DNA of 8,703 nt from Candidatus Omnitrophota bacterium (lineage in GTDB: Bacteria > Omnitrophota > Gorgyraeia > Gygaellales > Profunditerraquicolaceae). The stretch is from NCBI GenBank assembly GCA_028706895.1, contig JAQTVG010000030.1, forward strand, positions 1 through 8,703, given 5' to 3'. Made by a program: the position numbers and the translations under genes. A model generated the notes under the pieces. It was not told the origin of the DNA. It ran no database searches and saw only the letters and a program-made list of their open reading frames with translations. This document shows, piece by piece, positions 1 through 7,031 of the stretch (the stretch's first letter is position 1; every line of letters begins with the position of its first letter).

Positions 1-2494
1 TAACAGCATCCTGCAAAGCGGCTATGCTATCGGGGTTCCAGAGATGGAATTCTCCGTCTTGCTTCCATTGATAAATACCTCCTGTGGATAGATACGGCGC
101 ATCCAATTTTCTGTCAGGATATGCTTCTTTATGCCTGAGCAGCGTCTCCTGCGCTATAATATCTAACCCCGCTCCGCCGATACGCGAAGCTGTCCCGGTA
201 AAATACTTTTCAATAACTTCTTCTCCCAGGCCCAAAGCTTCAAATATCTGCGCCCCACGGTAACTCTGCAAAGTAGAAATACCCATTTTAGAAAGTATCT
301 TCAAAATGCCTTTGTCCAGCGCTTTAACATAATTATGCAAGGCGCTATCTAAATCTATATCCAGTTCTTTATCTTTAACCAAAGAACCTATAGCCTCATA
401 TGCCAGGTATGGATTAACGCAATCAACCCCATAACCGAAGAGTAACGCAAGATGGTGTACTTCACGCGGCTCACCGCTCTCCAGGATAATCCCAATCTGC
501 GTACGCAGCGACTCCCTCACAAGATGATGATGCACGCTGGCAACAGCAAGAAGGCCGGGCAAAGCCGCATATTCGCTATTTACGCCACGGTCACTCAGGA
601 CAATAAACGTAAACCCGTCTTTTATCGCCAGGCTTGCTTGACGGCAAACCCTCTCCAGTGATTTACGAAAACCCTGTTTCTGCGAAGCCTTAAAAAGCAA
701 AGATATGGTTTTTGTCTTGAAGCCGTTCTTATCTATATGGCGTATCTTCTCCAGCTCATCGTTACTAAGGATAGGCTGTTTTATTTTTAGCCTGTAGCAA
801 TGGCGGGGGGTCTCATCCAAAAGGTTCTTTTCCGGGCCGATGTAAGTCTCAAGGCTCATAACCAGTTCTTCCCTGATGGGGTCTATCGCAGGATTAGTAA
901 CCTGAGCGAAGAGCTGCTTAAAATAGTTATAGAGCAGCTGCGGCCTATTTGATAAAACCGCCCAAGGCGTATCATTACCCATAGAGCCCGTAGGCTCTTG
1001 AGCCGTTTCTGCCATGGGCTTAAGGATTACTTTCAAATCTTCTCTTGTATAGCCAAAGGCTTTTAATAAAACAAGTGTATCTACGCCGGAATTTTTGCGC
1101 GCGGCCTGATGCGTTTGGCGTGCAGCACTTAAAGAATCCAACTCCAGATTATTCTCTTTAACCCATAAGCTGTAAGGCTGCCTTTCGGACATATTTCTTT
1201 TCAGCTCATCGTCTTCGATAATACGCCCTAACTGCGTATCAATAAAAAGTATCTTCCCTGGCTCAAGCCTCCCTGACTTACAGATAGCTGACGGCTCTAT
1301 ATCCAAAACGCCCACCTCCGAGGCCATCACCGCCAAACCATTTTTTGTGATAATATAGCGCGCCGGGCGCAGGCCGTTCCTGTCTAAAACAGCTCCTATA
1401 CGCTCTCCGTCTGTAAACGCGATTGCCGCCGGGCCATCCCACGGCTCAGTAAGACAGGTATGATATTTATAAAAACCTCTTAGTTCTTCGCTCAAAGAAT
1501 GGTTTTCTTCCCATGCCGCGGGAATAAGCATCATCATGGCGTGAGAAAGGCTCCTGCCGGATAAGGTCAATAGCTCAAAGACATTATCAATAGCGGCGGA
1601 GTCGCTTCCGCCGGGGAGGATTACCGGCATGATCTTTTTAATATCACTTCCGAATAATTTACTCCTTAAAAGGCTCTGGCGCGCCTTCATCCAGTTTATA
1701 TTCCCTCTTAAGGTATTTATCTCTCCGTTGTGAGCCAGGTACCTGAAAGGCTGTGAAAGGCTCCATGTTGGAAACGTATTGGTAGAGTAACGCGAGTGCA
1801 CCAATGCCAGGGCGCTCTTTATGTTTTTGTCTTTAAGGTCAACAAAAAAACCTTCTAACTGTCCCGGTGTAAGCAGGCCTTTATAAGAAATGGTACGGCT
1901 GGATAAATTCGTAATATAGAAAAATGATTTTTGTTTAAGGGTTAGCCCCAGGATATCATTTTCTATCCTCTTTCTTACAACATAGAGTTTTCTTTCAAAA
2001 GCTAATTGATCTTTTATGGCCCTGTTTTTACCGATAAAAACCTGTTCAATCTCCGGCTGAGTTCCTTTGGCGGCCTTGCCGATATCTGAATTATCTACGG
2101 GCACTCTGCGCCAGCCCAATAATACCTGTCCTTCTTCTTTAATTATTTTTGCAAAGGTATCTTTGCAGAATTCGCGCTCTTTCTTCTCTTGCGGCAAGAA
2201 AACAATTCCTGTCCCATACTCGCCGCGCGCAGGCAGGTTGATTTTATTTCCAAGGCAAACTTTTTTGAAGAATTCATGGGGAATCTGGATAAGCAGCCCT
2301 GCTCCATCTCCGGTCTTGGGGTCTGCGCCTGTGGCGCCGCGGTGAGCTAAACGCCTCAACACATCCAGCCCCTGCTTAACAATTTCGTTGGACTTGTGGC
2401 CTTTAATATCACAGACAAAACCCACACCGCAGGAATCATGTTCGAATTCCGGATCATAAAGCCCCTGTTTTGCGGGTATGTAATTATTTTTCAT
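1..2494 (-). CDS. gltB: Glutamate synthase large subunit GltB, N-terminal 831 residues (cut by window)
   Basis: GOGAT transfers the amide of glutamine to 2-oxoglutarate, giving two glutamates. ATG at 2494 has GGAAG upstream and lies 2 nt after the Fis-type stop. The frame is open to the window edge, so about 55% of a roughly 1500-residue protein is seen. A class II amidotransferase domain begins at the catalytic Cys22 in HDSCGVGF. The 21 residues before it are a propeptide that should be cleaved. Other signatures are RRLAHRGATGADPKTGDGAG, NGEINTLRGN (256-265) and LDRNGLRPAR (370-379). The central domain carries VHHHLVRE (654-661) and GISTLQSYRGAQIFEALGL from residue 738, and ends in WNPDSIAALQ just before the FMN-binding domain, which is outside. 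No internal stop or frameshift was found where I checked the frame. The electron donor (NADPH with GltD, or ferredoxin) cannot be decided here. Confidence 0.96.
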   Translation of the reverse strand, partial: MKNNYIPAKQGLYDPEFEHDSCGVGFVCDIKGHKSNEIVKQGLDVLRRLAHRGATGADPKTGDGAGLLIQIPHEFFKKVCLGNKINLPARGEYGTGIVFLPQEKKEREFCKDTFAKIIKEEGQVLLGWRRVPVDNSDIGKAAKGTQPEIEQVFIGKNRAIKDQLAFERKLYVVRKRIENDILGLTLKQKSFFYITNLSSRTISYKGLLTPGQLEGFFVDLKDKNIKSALALVHSRYSTNTFPTWSLSQPFRYLAHNGEINTLRGNINWMKARQSLLRSKLFGSDIKKIMPVILPGGSDSAAIDNVFELLTLSGRSLSHAMMMLIPAAWEENHSLSEELRGFYKYHTCLTEPWDGPAAIAFTDGERIGAVLDRNGLRPARYIITKNGLAVMASEVGVLDIEPSAICKSGRLEPGKILFIDTQLGRIIEDDELKRNMSERQPYSLWVKENNLELDSLSAARQTHQAARKNSGVDTLVLLKAFGYTREDLKVILKPMAETAQEPTGSMGNDTPWAVLSNRPQLLYNYFKQLFAQVTNPAIDPIREELVMSLETYIGPEKNLLDETPRHCYRLKIKQPILSNDELEKIRHIDKNGFKTKTISLLFKASQKQGFRKSLERVCRQASLAIKDGFTFIVLSDRGVNSEYAALPGLLAVASVHHHLVRESLRTQIGIILESGEPREVHHLALLFGYGVDCVNPYLAYEAIGSLVKDKELDIDLDSALHNYVKALDKGILKILSKMGISTLQSYRGAQIFEALGLGEEVIEKYFTGTASRIGGAGLDIIAQETLLRHKEAYPDRKLDAPYLSTGGIYQWKQDGEFHLWNPDSIAALQDAV

Positions 2495-2496
2495 AT

Positions 2497-2874
2497 CTAT
2501 ATCTTCCACTTATGGGGGTCAATCCCCAATTTCTTGATCTTGGCGCGTATGGTATTACGATTAAGCCCGAGTATGCGGGCTGCCTTTAATTGGTTTCCTT
2601 CCGTGCGCTCCAGGATATATTCAATCAACGGCCTTTCAACAGCGTCTAAAATAGACCCGTATAAAGCGCCTTTCTTTTCAATGTAAAACAAGTCCCCCAA
2701 CTCAATGATTTTATCTTTGAGCGGGATCATTTCTTTCAGGCTCTCTTTTTCAGCTATTTTAATAATACTGCCCTGCTTTATTATGCCTATGCTGGTATTG
2801 CCTATCTTGCTCAGCATTGAGGCAATTATCTCCTTGGCCTTATCTTCATTATCTGCTATTAGCATTGTAATCAT
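2497..2874 (-). CDS. Fis/NtrC-type DNA-binding regulator, 125 aa
   Basis: The C-terminal 50 residues form a Fis-type helix-turn-helix (HTH_8): LYGSILDAVERPLIEYILERT, then GNQLKAARILGLNRNTIRAKIKKLGI (93-118). This closely resembles the DNA-binding end of NtrC (VERPL...GNQ..AA..LG.NRNT). The sigma-54-interacting AAA+ module of NtrC is absent. The first 25 residues (MLIADNEDKAKEIIASML) look like the opening strand and helix of a response-regulator receiver (acidic pair at Asp8/Glu10), but residues 26-70 are too short for a complete receiver and no phospho-acceptor region is evident. ATG at 2874 has a modest GGTGGG RBS. The stop is 2 nt before the gltB ATG, implying translational coupling. A role in regulating the surrounding nitrogen genes is inferred from position. 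It could equally be a generic nucleoid-type factor. Confidence 0.85.
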   Translation of the reverse strand: MITMLIADNEDKAKEIIASMLSKIGNTSIGIIKQGSIIKIAEKESLKEMIPLKDKIIELGDLFYIEKKGALYGSILDAVERPLIEYILERTEGNQLKAARILGLNRNTIRAKIKKLGIDPHKWKI

Positions 2875-2924
2875 ATTAACCCACCAAATTTTGCTTAATA
2901 GTTAAGCGCCGTTTCTCTTAAAGA

Positions 2925-2946
2925 ATGCCCCGTAAAAAAGGGGCAT
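2925..2946 (-). terminator. Hairpin after glnN, weak or partial terminator
   Basis: ATGCCCC pairs with GGGGCAT (7 bp, 8-nt loop containing six U) starting 11 nt after the glnN stop. The tail is TTCTTTAAGAG rather than a run of U, so it is a poor terminator. It may instead stabilise the glnN mRNA or lower expression of the downstream fis-type gene and gltB. A second small perfect hairpin, GCTTAA-CTA-TTAAGC, follows before the next ribosome-binding site. Confidence 0.45.
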
Positions 2947-2957
2947 CCCTTAAAATG

Positions 2958-5150
2958 CTATTTTACAAACAGCATCTCCCTGTATTTCGGCAAATCCCAA
3001 TGCTCGTCGGATACAACACACTCCAGGGCGTCCGTGTGGCGCCTGATATGCTCCATTAAAGGCTTAAGTTCTTCAAAATAAGTTTTAGCGCGCGCATGGC
3101 CGTCTAACTTTTTGGCTTTCTCCAAAAGTTTTGCCATCTCCAAGGCATTCCTCCTGACATAGTAAATCTTGGAAACAACTTCGCTCAAATGTTCTTTCTG
3201 ATCAGCAAGCGCCTTTAAGTCAAGCGCAAGTTTTGCGCTCTTTTTCAAGCTGACAAGCCCGCCGAGTATATCCGTAAGCAGCTTTTCATATTCACACCCC
3301 GCAGGGACTATGCTCGCATTAACCATCTCGTTTAAAGTATTCGCTTCAATTTCCAGCGTCAGATTATACATATGTATCCAGATGTGGTAACGCGCAATCA
3401 GCTCCTGCTTTGAGAAAACCCTGTATTTTTCAAACAAAGCTATATTCTTTTCCTTAGTCAATGCCTCCAATGCTTCATAAGTAGAAGCAATATTAGGCAG
3501 GCCTCTTTTCTTCGCCTCTTTCACCCATTCTTCGGCATAATTATTCCCTTCAAAACGTATGGGTTTGGTCTCTTTGATTAATTGGGATATAACCTTCAGG
3601 ACCGCGGTGTTAAAATCCTTGCCCTTGGATTCTTTCTTTATTTTCTCGGCCACATAATCCAATGATTCAGCGATTATAGTATTAATCACAGCGATAGGAG
3701 TAGAAATATTCTGGGAGGAACCCACGGCGCGGAATTCAAACTTAGCTCCGGTAAATGCAAAAGGCGAAGTGCGGTTCCTGTCGGTTGAATCCTTATTAAA
3801 TCTAGGAAGGCGCGCTACCCCCAAATCAATTATATCTTTTTTGGAGACCTTCTGCTTTACGCCTTGTTCAATCATATCCAGTATAGAGGTTAATTGTTCA
3901 CCTAAGAATACGCTGATAATGGCCGGGGGCGCTTCATTTGCTCCCAGGCGGTGCTCATTCCCTGCCAAAGCAACGCTCGCCCGCAAAAGGTCGGCGTGCA
4001 GATAAACTCCTCTTAAGACTGCCGCCAGTACTGCCAGGAATTGCAGGTTATCCTCAGGCGTATCTCCGGGATTAAGCAAATTGTTCCCCTCGTTATCGGC
4101 AAGCGACCAGTTAAGATGCTTACCGCTGCCGTTTATACCGGCAAAAGGCTTCTCGTGCAGCAAACAAACTAAATTATGCCTGAGCGCTATCTTCTTCATT
4201 AAATCCATCAAAAGCTGGTTGTGGTCTGCGGCGATATTTGATTCTTCAAATATTGGGGCAAATTCATATTGATGGGGAGCGACTTCATTGTGCCGTGTCA
4301 TAAGAGGAATTCCTAATTTGTAGGCCTCTTCGGCAACTTCAAACATAAAATTAACTACACGCTCTTTAATCGTGCCGAAATACTGGTCTTCAAGTTGCTG
4401 CCCTTTTGGAGAAGGAGCGCCGGTTAAAGTGCGCCCGGTCATAACCAGATCCTGGCGTAAATTATAATAATTCTTATCAATCAGAAAATACTCCTGCTCA
4501 GGCCCGCAGGTAGAGACCACTTTTCTTGCATCTTTATGGCCAAAGAGTTTTAAGAGCCCGACAGCTGCCCTGCTTAATGCCTCATCAGAACGCAAAAGAG
4601 GCAGCTTTTTATCCAATGCTTCTCCGTGGTAAGAGATAAAAATCGTCGGTATGCATAAGGTCTTACCAAGCTTGCTTTCTATTATGAAGGCAGGGCTTGA
4701 AGGGTCCCATGCGGTATAGCCGCGCGCTTCAAAAGTAGCGCGGATTCCTCCGGAGGGAAAACTGCTGGCGTCGGGTTCGCCTTGTATAAGTTTTGAACCG
4801 GAAAACTTCTCAATGACTTTGCCGGGGCCGGTGATAGAAATAAAACTATCGTGTTTCTCCGCAGTAAGCCCGGTCATAGGCTGAAACCAATGGGTGTAGT
4901 AAGTTGCACCTTTAGAAATAGCCCAATCCTTCATGGCATCGGCAATTTCATTTGCCTGTTCTAAAGTTATAATCTTTCCTTCGGATAACCAGGATTTAAA
5001 AGCTTCAAAGGTACCTTTAGATATATGCTTTTGCATGGCTTCTGCATTAAAAGTATTCTCCCCAAAATAGCTTGAGACTTTTTTGGGTAAATCCACCTTT
5101 TCTAAATCAATTCCTTTAATTTTGAATAACACATCATGCCTGATGCTCAT
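2958..5150 (-). CDS. glnN: Glutamine synthetase type III (GlnN)
   Basis: It catalyses ATP-dependent condensation of glutamate and ammonium to glutamine in the cytoplasm. Type III enzymes are large dodecamers. From ATG at 5150 the product is 730 residues, normal for GSIII (about 700-730) and far longer than GSI. I chose this start because GGAGGGG lies just upstream. A frame 17 codons longer would encode the terminator hairpin. GSIII hallmarks appear in order: YYTHWFQPMTG (84-94) and FPSGGIRATFEARGYTAWDP (131-150) in the N-terminal domain. The catalytic core follows with GPEQEYF (217-222), HNEVAPHQYEFAP (288-300), NGSGKHLNWSL (340-350), NEHRLGANEAPP (398-409) and a later FEFRAVGSSQN. A helical C-terminal region of about 200 residues completes it. 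The enzyme is complete with no missing active-site motif. It is followed by the Fis-type gene and gltB, so ammonium capture and glutamate regeneration are probably co-expressed. Confidence 0.97.
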   Translation of the reverse strand: MSIRHDVLFKIKGIDLEKVDLPKKVSSYFGENTFNAEAMQKHISKGTFEAFKSWLSEGKIITLEQANEIADAMKDWAISKGATYYTHWFQPMTGLTAEKHDSFISITGPGKVIEKFSGSKLIQGEPDASSFPSGGIRATFEARGYTAWDPSSPAFIIESKLGKTLCIPTIFISYHGEALDKKLPLLRSDEALSRAAVGLLKLFGHKDARKVVSTCGPEQEYFLIDKNYYNLRQDLVMTGRTLTGAPSPKGQQLEDQYFGTIKERVVNFMFEVAEEAYKLGIPLMTRHNEVAPHQYEFAPIFEESNIAADHNQLLMDLMKKIALRHNLVCLLHEKPFAGINGSGKHLNWSLADNEGNNLLNPGDTPEDNLQFLAVLAAVLRGVYLHADLLRASVALAGNEHRLGANEAPPAIISVFLGEQLTSILDMIEQGVKQKVSKKDIIDLGVARLPRFNKDSTDRNRTSPFAFTGAKFEFRAVGSSQNISTPIAVINTIIAESLDYVAEKIKKESKGKDFNTAVLKVISQLIKETKPIRFEGNNYAEEWVKEAKKRGLPNIASTYEALEALTKEKNIALFEKYRVFSKQELIARYHIWIHMYNLTLEIEANTLNEMVNASIVPAGCEYEKLLTDILGGLVSLKKSAKLALDLKALADQKEHLSEVVSKIYYVRRNALEMAKLLEKAKKLDGHARAKTYFEELKPLMEHIRRHTDALECVVSDEHWDLPKYREMLFVK

Positions 5151-5165
5151 TCTCCCCTCCACAAT

Positions 5166-5193
5166 AAAAAAGGGCGTTCTTTTAAGAACGCCC
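5166..5193 (-). terminator. Intrinsic terminator immediately before the glnN ribosome-binding site
   Basis: A perfect stem of at least 9 bp (GGGCGTTCT pairing with AGAACGCCC, loop TAAA) occupies 5172-5193 and is followed by six U (5166-5171). The U tract ends only 5 nt before the glnN Shine-Dalgarno region. It is about 110 nt after the PII stop and downstream of both candidate glnN promoters. It can therefore end the amt-PII transcript, and any transcript starting in the gap must read through it, as expected of an attenuator. Confidence 0.85.
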
Positions 5194-5242
5194 ATGTTCA
5201 TATTATTTTAGTTTATCTATTCCAGCACTTCAATGTGCCTAA

Positions 5243-5298
5243 ATTATATGCACCTGATTGTCAATATATACAAGTAAAAAAATCGCTGTTTTGGTAAC
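5243..5298 (-). promoter_or_regulatory. Candidate glnN promoter with shared upstream block
   Basis: GTTACCA (5292-5298) and TTACTTGTAT (5268-5277) recur here with the same 21-nt spacing as before amt. TTGTAT (5268-5273), a 19-nt spacer and a perfect TATAAT (5243-5248) form a plausible promoter. Both promoters continue with TTAGG or TAGGG just after the -10. An alternative promoter lies downstream: TTGAAG (5228-5233), N17, TAAAAT (5205-5210). A partial palindrome GCAC-N6-GTGC (5225-5238) lies just after the main -10, where a repressor could sit. Confidence 0.5.
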
Positions 5299-5306
5299 CT
5301 CTTTTT

Positions 5307-5648
5307 TTAGCCAATCGCAACATGGCCCCGCTCTTCAGTGCGTATACGCACACATTCTTTTAAATCTAAAACAAATATTTTCCCGTCTCCTGTCTCCCCG
5401 GTCTTAGCGCCCTTGATAATTGCGTTTATAGTCGGTTCAACAAAATTATCATTAACCGCAATTTCAAGACGTATCTTCCTAAGAAGGTTCCCTGTCTCTT
5501 TTGCCCCGCGGTAAACCTCAGTTACGCCCATCTGGCGCCCATGCCCCAGGCATTCACTTACGCTGATAAGATTGACATTTGCTTCGTATAGCGCTTCTTT
5601 TACTTCTTCCAGTTTGTACGGCTGAATTATCGCAATAATTAATTTCAT
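5307..5648 (-). CDS. glnK: PII nitrogen signal-transduction protein (GlnB/GlnK family)
   Basis: PII proteins are cytoplasmic homotrimers that bind ATP/ADP and 2-oxoglutarate through three T-loops and control Amt, glutamine synthetase and regulators. From ATG at 5648 the product is 113 residues, the usual length. AAGGAGG sits 4 nt upstream, so I prefer this start to a GTG 24 codons earlier, which would run through the leader hairpins. Nucleotide and ligand residues are present: Gln39 in GHGRQMG, Lys58, TGETGDGK with Lys90, and Arg101 and Arg103 in RIRTEERG. Tyr46 of VYRGA is present. Position 51, the tyrosine uridylylated by GlnD in enterobacterial PII, is Glu (YRGAKETGN), so control by Tyr51 modification is not possible. 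Linkage to amt suggests the GlnK role of gating the channel, and the symbol rests on that linkage. A weak glnN promoter follows its stop. Confidence 0.95.
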   Translation of the reverse strand: MKLIIAIIQPYKLEEVKEALYEANVNLISVSECLGHGRQMGVTEVYRGAKETGNLLRKIRLEIAVNDNFVEPTINAIIKGAKTGETGDGKIFVLDLKECVRIRTEERGHVAIG

Positions 5649-5659
5649 GCTTCCTCCTT

Positions 5660-5700
5660 GTACAGAAAGTACACACCGGCCCATCCAATTAGGCCGGGTG
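5660..5700 (-). promoter_or_regulatory. Two-hairpin leader RNA element, copy B2 (PII gene, proximal)
   Basis: This is the second tandem copy. Hairpin 1 pairs CCGGCC with GGCCGG around a loop containing AATTGGAT. Hairpin 2 pairs GTAC with GTAC around the same TTTCT loop as in the amt copy. AAGGAGG (the RBS, 5653-5659) follows directly and the start codon is 11 nt after the element, almost the same as the 12 nt at amt. Relative to copy A, three pairs in stem 1 and two in stem 2 are replaced by different Watson-Crick pairs. Confidence 0.75.
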
Positions 5701-5703
5701 CTA

Positions 5704-5744
5704 GCCCACAAAGGGCGCACCCAGCAGTCAAATAGGCTGGGGTG
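5704..5744 (-). promoter_or_regulatory. Two-hairpin leader RNA element, copy B1 (PII gene, distal)
   Basis: This is the first of two tandem copies before the PII gene. Hairpin 1 starts CACCC and pairs CACC-CAGC (one C bulged) with GCTGGGTG around a ten-nt loop. Hairpin 2 pairs GCCC with GGGC around TTTGT. Its length and geometry are identical to copies A and B2, including the bulged third base. Its loop 1 (TATTTGAC) departs from the GGAT seen in the other two. Only 3 nt separate it from copy B2. Confidence 0.7.
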
Positions 5745-5758
5745 ACATTTATTTTACC

Positions 5759-5782
5759 CTAACTACTATCTACTAACTACTA
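5759..5782 (-). repeat. 14-nt-period direct repeat after amt
   Basis: TAGTAGTTAG occurs twice (5773-5782 and 5759-5768 on the minus strand) separated by TAGA, giving a 14-nt period in the gap between amt and the PII gene. It has stops in several frames and no coding potential. It could be a paired protein-binding site or a simple slippage repeat. The function is unknown. Confidence 0.6.
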
Positions 5783-5789
5783 CCTGCTT

Positions 5790-7019
5790 TCATTCTAATA
5801 CAGTATAAGCCCTCTCGCGGTGCTGCGTCAAATCAAGGCCCATAAGTTCTTCTTTCTCGGTTACGCGCACACCAACGAATAAGTCTACAAGTTTATAGAT
5901 AACAAAGGTAACTACAAATGTATAAATTATAGTTACCAGGACCGTGGCAAGCTGGATTAAGAATTGTTTTGGGTTCCCGAAGAACAGGCCGTCGGCTCCG
6001 GCAGAGTTTACTGCTTTTGAGGCAAATAGGCCTGTTGCTAAGGCACCCCATATCCCACCTATACAGTGAACTCCAAACGCATCCAGAGAATCGTCGTATC
6101 CCAGTTTTGGTTTAATTATGCTGACTGCGGTAAAACAAAAGACGCTGACTAACAACCCGATGATTATCGCCGGAATTACACTCACAAATCCCGCTGCAGG
6201 AGTAATCGCAACCAATCCCGCTACTGCCCCGGAGGCAACACCGAATAGAGTAGGTTTGCCGTTACGCATCCACTCTATAAGCGCCCAGCTTAAACCTGCC
6301 GCAGCAGCAGCCGTATTTGTAACCACGAAGGCATTGACTGCCAAACCATTTGCCGCTAAGGCGCTGCCCGCATTAAATCCAAACCACCCAAACCAGAGTA
6401 ATCCGGTACCTAACACGACAAACGGCAGATTATGCGGAGCAGGGACATTAGAATCAAGGTTTTTCCTTCTGCCAATGACTATAGCCGTAACTAATGCCGC
6501 AATACCGGCATTTATATGGACAACGGTCCCCCCGGCGAAGTCTAACGCTCCCATAGTCCGCAGCCATCCTCCTACCCCCCACACCCAATGGCATAACGGA
6601 TCATAAACAAAAGTTGCCCAAAGCAGAGTAAAAATAACAAAAGCAGAAAACTTCATCCTTTCGGCAAAAGCGCCGATAATCAACGCAGGCGTAATTATCG
6701 CGAACATCGCCTGAAAAATCATAAATGCCTGGTGCGGGATGGTCCCCGCATAATCAGCGTATGGCTCCAGGCCTACTCCATTTAAACCAAACCAGCCCAA
6801 ACCACCCCAAAAACCCTTGGCCGGAGCAAAAGAAAGACTATAACCAAATAGTACCCATTGAATACTCAATACGCACATAATAATAAAACACTGCATCAAT
6901 ACGCTTAGCATGTTCTTCTTCCTAACCATCCCCCCGTAAAAAAACGCTAGTGCCGGAGTCATCAGTAATACCAAAGCCGATGACATTAAAACCCACGCCG
7001 TATCACCTGTATTAATCAT
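5790..7019 (-). CDS. amt: Ammonium channel Amt
   Basis: This is a trimeric inner-membrane channel of the Amt/MEP/Rh family that takes up NH4+/NH3. The 409-residue frame is full length and covers the 11-helix core. The conserved pore residues are present at the E. coli mature AmtB positions: Asp160 and His168 in DFAGGTVVHIN, and the twin histidine His318 in DAFGVHCIGG. The N-terminal TPALAFFYGGMVRKKN and the GAFAERMKFSAF motif are also typical. There is no extra cleavable signal sequence before helix 1. The short cytoplasmic tail after the last helix, ending in RERAYTVLE, is where PII proteins dock. ATG at 7019 has a good RBS (AGGGAG, 6-nt spacing). The gene is followed after 141 nt by the PII gene, the classic amt-PII pairing, with no terminator between. 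Control probably involves the leader terminator and the two-hairpin element. Confidence 0.97.
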   Translation of the reverse strand: MINTGDTAWVLMSSALVLLMTPALAFFYGGMVRKKNMLSVLMQCFIIMCVLSIQWVLFGYSLSFAPAKGFWGGLGWFGLNGVGLEPYADYAGTIPHQAFMIFQAMFAIITPALIIGAFAERMKFSAFVIFTLLWATFVYDPLCHWVWGVGGWLRTMGALDFAGGTVVHINAGIAALVTAIVIGRRKNLDSNVPAPHNLPFVVLGTGLLWFGWFGFNAGSALAANGLAVNAFVVTNTAAAAAGLSWALIEWMRNGKPTLFGVASGAVAGLVAITPAAGFVSVIPAIIIGLLVSVFCFTAVSIIKPKLGYDDSLDAFGVHCIGGIWGALATGLFASKAVNSAGADGLFFGNPKQFLIQLATVLVTIIYTFVVTFVIYKLVDLFVGVRVTEKEELMGLDLTQHRERAYTVLE

Positions 7020-7031
7020 TTTTCTCTCCCT

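Noticed and set aside
452..2686. Plus-strand open frames opposite gltB and the Fis-type gene (452-661, 2067-2345, 2396-2686).
   Set aside because: They lie antisense to conserved coding sequence, have no RBS or recognisable domain, and are explained by codon bias of the minus-strand genes.
5151..5201. An upstream ATG at 5201 would extend GlnN by 17 residues.
   Set aside because: The extra codons lie in a perfect terminator hairpin plus U tract and have no RBS, whereas ATG at 5150 has GGAGGGG directly upstream and gives the usual GSIII N terminus.
5225..5254. Sigma-54 promoter or NtrC site before glnN (GGTGCA half-site at 5249-5254; GG and GC in AGGCACATTGAAGTGCT).
   Set aside because: Only one NtrC half-site is present, and the GG-to-GC spacing is 11 nt rather than the required 10.
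5649..5720. A GTG at 5720 would extend the PII protein by 24 residues.
   Set aside because: The extension runs through leader element B2 and part of B1, and ATG at 5648 has a strong AAGGAGG and gives the canonical 113-residue PII.
5660..5744. Glutamine riboswitch (glnA or downstream-peptide class) in the PII or amt leader.
   Set aside because: The conserved GUUCA and GGAAGUAGG-type core of those classes, as I remember it, is not present in any of the three copies.
5660..5744. CRISPR array or insertion-sequence terminal repeats from the repeated palindromes.
   Set aside because: The copies are structured variants sharing geometry rather than identical repeats with unique spacers, and no transposase or target-site duplication is visible.
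6118..6606. Plus-strand open frame of 162 codons opposite amt.
   Set aside because: It is antisense to a fully conserved amt gene, is Ala/Pro/Thr-rich as expected of a shadow frame, and has no convincing RBS.
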